Source of the DNA: JANXXV01 sp038200305
Lineage (GTDB): Bacteria > Acidobacteriota > Terriglobia > Bryobacterales > Bryobacteraceae
NCBI GenBank assembly: GCA_038200305.1
Contig: JBBPYD010000164.1
Location: 1 to 14,013, forward strand
Length of the DNA: 14,013 bases
Direction: 5' to 3'
Shown: one piece after another, positions 7,755 through 13,527 of the stretch
Numbering within the stretch: the stretch's first letter is position 1
Layout of the letters: each line of letters begins with the position of its first letter
Notes under the pieces: model-generated
Told to the model about the DNA's origin: nothing
Database searches by the model: none
The model's input: the letters and a program-made list of their open reading frames with translations, nothing else
Translations under genes and position numbers: made by a program

Positions 7755-9107
7755 TCAAGCCGGCTTCTTCGAGGCCGCGGGCGGCTGCTCCACAATCTCT
7801 TCGGCGTCCCTATCCCAGTAGAGCTTTTTTCCCTCACGGTAGCTGCGTGTCGCCATGACGACGGCCACTGAATGAGCGAAGCCGGTTTCAATGTTTCCGT
7901 TGGGTTGCTTTCGATTTCGCATGCACTCGAACCAGTTGTCGGTGTGCGCCTTGAGGTCATCGTTCTGATGGACGGGTGGAACGCCGCTCTTTCCGTGGAG
8001 GGTAACAGGTTGAGGCGTAGCGTCGGCCGATTTTAGATCGAACACCTTGTTGGACCGCCATCCGCTGGCGGTTTCGGGCACAAACCACCATTGCGGGCTG
8101 CCTTCACCGCCCGGCGAGTGCAACGTGCCGCGCGTGCCCTGAATGGTTGTGTGGTCGCCGTACCCGCTGCCGAAGGTGGTGGAGTAGGCATAGAGCACTT
8201 CCTTTTGGGCAAATGTGGATACACATTGAAAAGTGTCGGGATTTTCCCGAACGTCGTGCCACGCGAAGATACCGCCGTTAGCCACAGTGTCATCGGGAAT
8301 AAACGTATCCAGGTAGAAGTGCGCTAATCCCGAGCCGTGGCTGTACCATTGATCGGTGATGCCGCCGGAAAAATCCTTGTAAATTCGAAACTCGAAATAG
8401 ACCCGGGGATCGAACGGACGCCAGCGCCGTCCCATGAGCCAGCGCTTCCAATCGGTGTCCTGCTCCCGCAAAGCGGCGATATCGGCGTCGTTGGGAGAGT
8501 GCCAGCGAGGACCGTTGAAGTTCCAACTCTGGCTGATGGAAACCACTTTTCCAAGCTGGCCGCTTCTGACTATGTCGCGCACGCGCTGCTGATAAGGGTC
8601 GCTAAGCCACTGCGAGCCTAATTGGACAATCTGCTTGCCGGCGCGGACAGTATCGCGCGCCAGTTTGGCATCGTCGAGCGTATTGGCCATTGGCTTTTCG
8701 CAATAGCAAGCTTTGCCCGCTCGCACCACTTCAGCCAGCAGCCTGGCGTGCTGGTGATCGCCCGTGCCGATCATGACTGCGTCCAGATCGGGATCGGCCA
8801 GGACCTCCTCGGAGTACTGGTAAGTCTTAGGCTTTCTACCAAACAGTTCCTGCGCGTGGCCGGCCGATCTTTCACGGTTCACCGACCACAGGTCACAGAC
8901 ACTGCGCAGATCGAAATTCGGATCCGTGGCCGAGGAGAGCTTCAGCATTCGACGGTGGCCCATCGACCTGTGACCGCATCCGATTTGAGCCACCTGGATG
9001 CGAGAGTTCGCGCCGATTATCCGGTTATAGGAAACGGCGGTGAATGGCAGCACGGCCTGGGCAGCGGTTGCCTTGATGAGGCTCCTGCGTGAAATTAGCA
9101 TGGTCAT
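7755..9107 (-). CDS. Tat-exported Gfo/Idh/MocA family NAD(P)-dependent oxidoreductase
   Basis: This 450-aa protein starts with a twin-arginine signal (ISRRSLIKATAAQA, residues 5-18), so it is probably exported folded with its cofactor, like periplasmic glucose-fructose oxidoreductase. The Rossmann fold begins at IQVAQIGCGHRSMG (37-50), with the glycine-rich dinucleotide loop. The family motif CEKP (136-139) supplies the catalytic Lys138. Downstream, GGITDQWYSHGSGLAHFYLD (248-267) carries the Asp and His residues expected of the C-terminal catalytic domain. A strong ribosome-binding site AGGAGG lies 6 nt before the ATG at 9107, supporting this start. Family members oxidise or interconvert sugars and inositols. 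It leads the intact part of the operon and lies 31 nt downstream of a broken second gene of the same family. The substrate is not determinable from sequence. Confidence 0.9.
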   Translation of the reverse strand: MTMLISRRSLIKATAAQAVLPFTAVSYNRIIGANSRIQVAQIGCGHRSMGHRRMLKLSSATDPNFDLRSVCDLWSVNRERSAGHAQELFGRKPKTYQYSEEVLADPDLDAVMIGTGDHQHARLLAEVVRAGKACYCEKPMANTLDDAKLARDTVRAGKQIVQLGSQWLSDPYQQRVRDIVRSGQLGKVVSISQSWNFNGPRWHSPNDADIAALREQDTDWKRWLMGRRWRPFDPRVYFEFRIYKDFSGGITDQWYSHGSGLAHFYLDTFIPDDTVANGGIFAWHDVRENPDTFQCVSTFAQKEVLYAYSTTFGSGYGDHTTIQGTRGTLHSPGGEGSPQWWFVPETASGWRSNKVFDLKSADATPQPVTLHGKSGVPPVHQNDDLKAHTDNWFECMRNRKQPNGNIETGFAHSVAVVMATRSYREGKKLYWDRDAEEIVEQPPAASKKPA

Positions 9108-9113
9108 GAACTC

Positions 9114-9119
9114 CCTCCT
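9114..9119 (-). promoter_or_regulatory. Strong ribosome-binding site of the Gfo/Idh/MocA gene
   Basis: AGGAGG on the minus strand is followed by a 6-nt spacer and the ATG at 9107. It favours this start over the in-frame ATG two codons later. It lies in the 31-nt gap after the last recognisable codon of the upstream pseudogene. Confidence 0.7.
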
Positions 9120-9138
9120 GATTCATTCCGTCGCCTAT

Positions 9139-10221
9139 TCAGACGATATAGGGAGCGCGGTAGGTGCGCGTGAGCAGCGCATTGGCTGCGCTGCCGTTCA
9201 CAAACTTTGAGGAGGCGCTGTCCCATGCCAGCTTCTTCTCCACGCGATACTGATGTTCGCCAGATGGCACAACGCTGCCGATCCGGCTCCAATCTCAATG
9301 TCCGCATGCAGGTTCCGGAAATTGCGGGCGGCTGCTGCTGCACGCAGCGAGGAAATTTCTCATCTGGAGGACGGTCGAGTTGTCTCCCGGAGGGCTCTTC
9401 TCGTCCATCGTCTTCTCACTTGAATCGCCTTTGTAGACCTGGAAGCCGCTTCCATCGTTCCACATCCACCCGTCGCTGCCCAGGAAAAGATTCCCAACCG
9501 TGTTGCCGCCCTTAATGGGTGCGCCGCCCTCGGGACCGCCTCGCAGGCCACGGACTTCGAAGATAATCTCCTTGCCGCCTGTTGACACCATAGATTGCGG
9601 CATCTGAACTCCCAGTCCCCAACGGCAGATATCCATCTGATGAACGCCTTGATTCCCAAGATCGCCGTTGCCTGTATCCCAAAACCAGTGCCAGATGTAT
9701 GCAAACCTGTTCTTCGTAAATAGACGCATGGGAGCGGGTCCGAGGAACTGATCCCAGTCGATTCCCGCGGGAACGGGTTCGGCCGGCGTCGTCCCGATCG
9801 ACTTGCGCCGCTTGAAGCAAAGGCCCTTGGCAGCATAGACCTTCCCGATAGCCCCTTCCTGAAGCAGTTGCGTGGCCCGCACCACGTGGGGGACGCTGCG
9901 GCTTTGGGAGCCGACCTGGACCATGCGATTCGTTTTCCGCGCTACTTCCCTCACGCTCAACCCCTCATGGATGTCGTGGCTGGCGGGCCTTTCAACATAG
10001 ACGTCCTTGCCAGCCTGGCAGGCCCAGATGGCCGCAAGAGCATGCCAATGATTCGGCGTGGCTATGTAGACCGCATCAATGTCCTTATCCGAGAACATCC
10101 GGCGCATGTCGAACTCGCCCTCAGGAAACCGTTTCAGCAATTCTCCGAGTCCTCGCCGTAGAGTCGCTGTTCTTGCGATCACCCGATCGAGGCTCGGGAC
10201 TGGTGGCTTCTGCTTTGCCAT
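9139..10221 (-). pseudogene. Broken second Gfo/Idh/MocA oxidoreductase gene (N-terminus lost, two C-terminal frameshifts)
   Basis: The central part clearly belongs to the family: DKDIDAVYIATPNHWHALAA, then VQVGSQSRS and WFWDTGNGDLGNQGVHQMD. Clear similarity starts only near 10150, and the expected upstream Rossmann strand with its glycine loop is absent. The catalytic EKP motif reads ERP (AAG to AGG at 9988-9990). At the 3' end the frame breaks in a GCAGCAGCAGC run near 9331-9341. Similarity resumes in a second frame (RNFRNLHADIEIG, then SAALCHLANIS) and shifts again between 9249 and 9250 to give YRVEKKLAWDSAS and the terminal TYRAPYIV before TGA at 9139-9141. Nonsense translation continues 5' of 10221 without a family match. 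It was probably the first gene of the operon. A sequencing artefact could explain the indels, but not the missing N-terminus. Confidence 0.85.
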
Positions 10222-10519
10222 GGTACTGCCGTTTCGGTGCGACACAACCAACTGTATTGTATCCCGCGCAAAGGCGGCCAGACGGACGTGATCCGCAAGT
10301 GATCTATCGGCTGCCTCCGCGTTGGAACCGAGGCAGCCCCGCGTCGGGCCGGCAAGTCTTTCTCCCTTTTCCGCCTTCGATCGGGGAGGACCATGCGTGC
10401 CGCGCGGGCAGGGAAATCGGATTTGAAAGCAGACCACCGTTCTGGACGCTGGCTGGTGCCTCAAGCAACCGCTCGGAGCTGAGGGCGCGTTGAGCGTCCC
10501 CGCAAGGGTGAAAATCAAG
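10222..10519. other. Unassigned junction sequence between the Gfo/Idh pseudogene and the IS3 remnant
   Basis: Both strands have open stretches here, but none of the translations resembles a Rossmann domain, an integrase core or any family I recognise. Its only clear structure is the 9-bp inverted repeat listed separately. It sits where the start and promoter of the oxidoreductase operon would be expected, so it may be rearranged leftover sequence from IS insertion or deletion. Confidence 0.5.
10309..10338. repeat. Perfect 9-bp GC-rich inverted repeat (hairpin)
   Basis: GGCTGCCTC (10309-10317) and GAGGCAGCC (10330-10338) are exact reverse complements around a 12-nt loop. No T-run follows on either strand, so it is not a standard intrinsic terminator. 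It lies in otherwise unassigned sequence upstream of the minus-strand operon. Confidence 0.6.
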
Positions 10520-10880
10520 TTCTGCGATCCAAAGCTGATTTACCGCATCCGGCTCAACGTCGCGCGCCAGGTTCGGATAGATGGGCAGGTCGTGTTACGA
10601 GTCCGTAGTGAGCATGAAAACACGTCGCCGCAAACAGAGAAGATTATCTTCGCGCATCATTCGCAGGACCCGTTTGTGGTTCACTTCAAAGCCGCCGTGC
10701 TGCAGTTCGGCCGTGATTCTTCGATAACCGTAAGCGGGCCATTCGAGCGCGGCTTTCTGCATCTCGTCACGCAAATTCCATTTCAACCGGCGTTGTCTGC
10801 CGAGGTATCAGGGAGCGGTAATATCCGGCCCGGCTGAGCCCTGTTGTTTGACAGAGCGCGTTCACGGCTTGGCCTTTGCT
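10520..10880 (-). pseudogene. IS3-family transposase orfB N-terminal remnant
   Basis: One frame gives ALCQTTGLSRAGYYRSLIPR. After a frameshift near 10785 it continues as WNLRDEMQKAALEWPAYGYR, RITAELQHGG and VNHKRVLRMMREDNLLCLRR. This is the HTH_21 segment that precedes the integrase core in IS3-family transposases. A TAA at 10595-10597 follows TTDS. Reading through it, LPIYPNLARD and NQLWIA still match, then similarity ends at about 10520. The DDE core is missing, so no active transposase can be made. Confidence 0.85.
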
Positions 10881-11226
10881 TCAAACAGGCATCTGCGCCA
10901 TTTACGACGGCTGGCGGGTGATGATCCCTGAAATGCTGCAAGGCCTTTTATAAAAAATCGTTCTCCATCGTAAGCTGGCCAATCTTACGCTCCAGTTCGC
11001 CAATGCGCTGGCTATCGGCCAAGGCCGGCAGACCGGATCCACCCCGGCCAACACCAGGAAACGCCGCTTGTTCACCTTTTGCGCGCCACTCTCCGTGCCA
11101 ACGTTCCAGCAGCTTCGGACTCACTTGATATCTTCATGCGATTTCGCCGTTTGTGGAACCGGCGTCAAGAGCACGCATCGCGGCGACCTTCAGACCGCGA
11201 CTGTACACGGTTCGAGCCAAATCCAT
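10880..11226 (-). pseudogene. IS3-family transposase orfA (HTH subunit) remnant
   Basis: Translation from the ATG at 11226 gives TVYSRGLKVAAMRALDAGST, then SPKLLERWHGEWRAKG and QRIGELERKIGQLTMENDFL. This is the helix-turn-helix plus leucine-zipper layout of IS3 orfA. Two in-frame stops interrupt it. TGA at 11134-11136 replaces an expected Arg (IA-stop-RYQ), and TAA at 10948-10950 replaces an expected Lys (FL-stop-KALQHFRDHHPP). Each could arise from one base change of CGA or AAA. The 3' limit is approximate because orfA and orfB overlap in this family. Confidence 0.85.
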
Positions 11227-11284
11227 TCCTCACTCCATTTAATGTATTTGGCCCCTTAACTCCGTGTCTCACTTTTGGGGTTCA

Positions 11285-11401
11285 CTCCAAGCCCTTATCT
11301 CCGCCTCAACGCTCTGAATCGCATCCGCCAAAAAACGCACCAGACGGTGCACCCCCACACGCAGACTGCAACCGTTGCCTGAGCCTCTGCCTTTATATAC
11401 C
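11285..11401. other. Short intergenic stretch between IS end and ArsR promoter
   Basis: No gene is supported here. The minus-strand open frame has no recognisable motif. A small hairpin, GCACC-AGAC-GGTGC, occurs at 11337-11350. An in-frame ATG at 11375 could in principle extend ArsR by 21 residues, but it would lie upstream of the predicted promoter. Confidence 0.4.
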
Positions 11402-11431
11402 TTGACACGTATATGCTCTGTGGAGTATACT
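11402..11431 (+). promoter_or_regulatory. Near-consensus sigma70 promoter of the ArsR-SRPBCC operon, with internal inverted repeat
   Basis: TTGACA at 11402-11407 is separated by 18 nt from TATACT at 11426-11431. Transcription would begin about 6-8 nt downstream, at or next to the GTG at 11438, so the mRNA would have essentially no leader. Between the boxes, GTATA (11409-11413) and TATAC (11426-11430) form an inverted repeat with a 12-nt spacer overlapping the -10 box. That is where an ArsR-type repressor would be expected to bind for autoregulation. Confidence 0.7.
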
Positions 11432-11437
11432 AAGAGA

Positions 11438-11782
11438 GTGGAATCTGTGTTCGAAATCATTGCGGAACCGAACCGCCGCGCGATACTGAGCCTCCTGGTC
11501 TCGTCACAACAGTCGGTTGGAGAGATCGAGCGTCAGCTTCGTATGCCGCAGCCGACCGTGTCAAAGCACCTGCGAGTGCTGCGCGAGGCCGGTTTCGTGG
11601 AATCCACGGTGGACGCACAGCGCCGTCTCTACCGGCTGAAGCCAGAACCACTTCAGGAGGTCGATGCCTGGCTGGCTCCGTTCCGTCGGTTCTGGTCCGC
11701 TCACGTAGATGCTCTCGAACGCCACCTCGACCACATGGATCAATCAACACCAACGAAAAGGAAGACAAGGAGAAGAAGATGA
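11438..11782 (+). CDS. ArsR-family winged-helix transcriptional regulator
   Basis: From the GTG at 11438 this is 114 aa, the usual ArsR size. It opens with ESVFEIIAEPNRRAILSLL, the conserved first helices of ArsR regulators paired with SRPBCC proteins. The recognition helix is MPQPTVSKHLRVLREAGFVE, and the wing follows. No metal-binding cysteine motif is visible, so it is not an arsenic or heavy-metal sensor of the classical type. A longer ATG start at 11375 would lie upstream of the predicted promoter and adds 21 residues without family character, so GTG is preferred. The stop overlaps the start of the SRPBCC gene (ATGA). The basic C-terminal tail (KRKTRRRR) is unusual. Likely role: repression of its own operon, released by an unknown signal. 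Confidence 0.88.
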   Translation: MESVFEIIAEPNRRAILSLLVSSQQSVGEIERQLRMPQPTVSKHLRVLREAGFVESTVDAQRRLYRLKPEPLQEVDAWLAPFRRFWSAHVDALERHLDHMDQSTPTKRKTRRRR

Positions 11783-12348
11783 CCGATCGCGATCAGTACA
11801 CACCGGGTCCGGCCAGCGGCGCGGAGGTGAGGAAGGACGGAGAAAAGTGGACGCTCATTCTCATCAGAGAACTGCGCCACTCGCCGAAAAAAGTCTGGCA
11901 GGCGCTAACCGACCCGGCGCATCTGCGCGAGTGGGCGCCCTTTGAAGCCGATGGGAGCCTGGGTACGGTTGGAACCACGGTGAAGCTCACCACGGTGGGA
12001 GCGCCCACGCCGCACGTTAGCGAAACAACAGTGACGCGAGCCGACGCTCCCAAGGTGCTTGAGTACGGCTGGGGTGGCAACGATATCCGGTGGGAACTCG
12101 AAGCCTTTGGTGGCGGCACGCGGCTGACGCTATGGACCAACATCGATCGCCGCTTCATCTCAATGGGTGCTGCCGGGTGGCACATTTGTTTCGATGTTCT
12201 GGATCGCCTTCTCAGCGGAACTCCCATCGGCCGCATCGCTGGTGGTGAGGCGATGAAGTTCGGCGGCTGGCAGCGGCTGAACGCCGAGTACGCAAAGCAG
12301 TTCGGCGTTGAGACCCCCGGTTGGCCGCCCAACGCCCCGAAGCGTTGA
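11779..12348 (+). CDS. SRPBCC / AHSA1-domain protein
   Basis: This 189-aa cytosolic protein belongs to the Aha1 C-terminal-like START superfamily. The hallmark segment KKVWQALTDPAHLREWAPFE lies in the first third, followed by the beta-rich cavity region (TVKLTTVG, KVLEYGWGG, GGTRLTLW). The C-terminal helix WQRLNAEYAKQFG closes the pocket. Such proteins bind hydrophobic ligands and are commonly encoded with ArsR regulators; the ligand is unknown. The ATG overlaps the ArsR stop by 4 nt (ATGA) and has AAGGAG 6 nt upstream, so the two are translated together. The C-terminal coding sequence has a diverged partial copy at 13458-13517. Confidence 0.88.
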   Translation: MTDRDQYTPGPASGAEVRKDGEKWTLILIRELRHSPKKVWQALTDPAHLREWAPFEADGSLGTVGTTVKLTTVGAPTPHVSETTVTRADAPKVLEYGWGGNDIRWELEAFGGGTRLTLWTNIDRRFISMGAAGWHICFDVLDRLLSGTPIGRIAGGEAMKFGGWQRLNAEYAKQFGVETPGWPPNAPKR

Positions 12349-12353
12349 AGCGT

Positions 12354-12361
12354 AGGAGGAG
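12354..12361 (+). promoter_or_regulatory. Ribosome-binding site of the DoxX-like pseudogene
   Basis: AGGAGGAG lies 6 nt before the ATG at 12368, inside the 19-nt gap after the SRPBCC gene. It shows that the broken gene was the third member of this operon. Confidence 0.7.
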
Positions 12362-12367
12362 AACCCC

Positions 12368-12783
12368 ATGGAATCGACTCTGCAGAAGCCACCCCTCGTC
12401 GCCGCCAAGACCACCCCCAAAGCCAAGACCATCGTCTATTGGATCGTCACCGCGCTCTTCTGCCTGCAGATGAGCTTCACCGCTTAAGCGGAACTGCGCC
12501 TGCCGCAGGTGGCGGAGGCATTCACCCACCTCGGCTTCCCCGCCTACTTCCGAGTGGAGCTCTCGTGGGCCAAGCTCCTCGGGGTGGTGCTGAGCTGGCG
12601 CCGGTGCGCCTCAAGGAGTGGGCCTACGCCGGCTTCGCCATCGACCACGCCTCGGCGCTCATCGCCCACCTCTCGGTGGGCGATGGCCCGGAGGCGTGGG
12701 GCTGGGCGGCGGCCACCGGCGTGCTCTGGGGGCTCTCGTACTTCTTCTGGCGCCGCCTGCAGGCCACGCCGACGAGCGACTGA
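12368..12783 (+). pseudogene. DoxX-like small membrane protein gene, disrupted
   Basis: The first 39 codons read ESTLQKPPLVAAKTTPKAK, then TIVYWIVTALFCLQMSFTA, a first membrane helix, and end at TAA (12485-12487), where a Tyr codon is expected before AELRLPQVAEAF. The same frame continues with HLGFPAYFRVELSWAKLLGV, typical of DoxX_2-family proteins. Around 12590-12597 the frame shifts, and the family sequence resumes as LAPVRLKEWAYAGFAIDHAS, then GWAAATGVLWGLSYFFWRRL, ending at 12783. So there is one nonsense codon and one frameshift. Almost every third codon position is G or C in the body of the gene, more extreme than in neighbouring genes, suggesting a different origin. DoxX-like genes often follow ArsR/SRPBCC pairs. 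Suppression or sequencing error cannot be excluded. Confidence 0.8.
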
Positions 12784-12866
12784 CCGCACACCGCCGGCGG
12801 TTTAGGCTTGCGGAGGGTGCAGGTTACGCTGAGCGCAGCTAAAATAAGTGCGAGAGTGGGCTGTAC

Positions 12867-13397
12867 ATGAAAAGGCCCGTCCCGGTGGAATCTGCCTCTG
12901 CATTCATCGACGAGAAGATCAAGGAACTTGGGGACTGGCGCGGGAAGACGCTCGCGAAAGTGCGCGAAATCATACACGAGGTAGACCCTGAGATCGTCGA
13001 AGAGTGGAAGTGGATGGGGACTCCCGTCTGGTCCCACGGCGGCATCGTCTGCACGGGAGAGACGTACAAGAAGGTCGTCAAGATGACATTTGCCAAGGGA
13101 GCTGCGTTGAAGGACCCTTCAGGTCTATTCAACTCCAGCCTCGACGGGAATGTTAGGCGCGCCATCGACATCCACGAAGGCGACAAGGTCGATGAGGCGG
13201 CCTTGAAGGATCTCATCCGCGCTGCAGTGGCGCTCAATCTATTGAGAAACCAGCGCAAAACGGCCGCAGTGTCAAGCGGGTCCGGCAAAGAGCAGCGGGT
13301 TCCTTCCCCTGCCTCCGGGCGCGCATCCGCGTCCTTTGCGCTCAAGGGCAAGAGCAAGCCGAAGCCCCGGCGAGCGAGCAGCAAGCGGGCCGACTAG
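12867..13397 (+). CDS. DUF1801-domain protein with basic C-terminal tail
   Basis: This 176-aa protein has a DUF1801 (YdhG-like) core in residues of about 8-130: IDEKIKELGDWRGKTLAKVR, then EVDPEIVEEWKWMGTPVWSH, then GIVCTGETYKKVVKMTFAKG. The function of the family is not established. The last 40 or so residues are rich in Lys, Arg, Ser and Ala (KGKSKPKPRR, SSKRAD) and look disordered; such tails often bind nucleic acid, which is only a guess here. The start at 12867 keeps the full domain but has a weak ribosome-binding site. It follows the DoxX pseudogene by about 80 nt, a gap holding a 12-bp palindrome ACCGCCGGCGGT (12790-12801) and no clear promoter. It is intact although both flanking loci are broken. 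Confidence 0.82.
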   Translation: MKRPVPVESASAFIDEKIKELGDWRGKTLAKVREIIHEVDPEIVEEWKWMGTPVWSHGGIVCTGETYKKVVKMTFAKGAALKDPSGLFNSSLDGNVRRAIDIHEGDKVDEAALKDLIRAAVALNLLRNQRKTAAVSSGSGKEQRVPSPASGRASASFALKGKSKPKPRRASSKRAD

Positions 13398-13457
13398 CTT
13401 GATCGCAGGTCCCGGCTATATCTCCTCCCATAGGGAAGAGCTTTGGCACCTGCCTCA

Positions 13458-13517
13458 TACGCCAAGCAGTTCGGCGTCGAGGCCCGGAGCTGGCCGCCGA
13501 AGGGCGCTCGGTCTTGA
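13458..13517 (+). pseudogene. C-terminal remnant of a second AHSA1/SRPBCC gene
   Basis: Nineteen codons read YAKQFGVEARSWPPKGARS and end at TGA (13515-13517). They match the end of the intact SRPBCC protein (YAKQFGVETPGWPPNAPKR). In the first eight codons the differences from the copy at 12289 are at synonymous third positions, so this is a diverged homologue rather than a recent duplication. The rest of the gene is absent: upstream, the frame closes at TAG (13431-13433) and shows no similarity. The rest of 13398-13527 holds no recognisable gene. Confidence 0.7.
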
Positions 13518-13527
13518 TGGCGGAGGA

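Larger units (their letters stand above)
10520..11284 (-). mobile_element. Truncated, inactive IS3-family insertion sequence
   Basis: The element reads on the minus strand. A terminal-repeat-like end, TGAACCCCAAAAGTGAGACA, begins at 11284, followed by orfA from 11226 and orfB from about 10880. Both frames are damaged, and orfB stops matching IS3 transposases at about 10520, just at NQLWIA, the first strand of the DDE catalytic core. The rest of the catalytic domain and the second terminal repeat are absent. The element is therefore a left-end fragment. It points toward the oxidoreductase operon and lies where that operon's promoter region should be. Confidence 0.85.

Noticed and set aside
10490..10837. 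Plus-strand open frame of 115 codons across the IS3 remnant.
   Set aside because: The opposite strand carries the recognisable IS3 orfB sequence; the plus-strand translation has no motif.
11269..11460. Minus-strand 63-codon open frame between the IS end and ArsR.
   Set aside because: It has no recognisable motif or ribosome-binding site, and it covers the ArsR promoter and start.
12790..12801. Palindrome ACCGCCGGCGGT after the DoxX pseudogene, considered as a terminator.
   Set aside because: It has no loop and no convincing T-run after it; chance is likely in GC-rich sequence.
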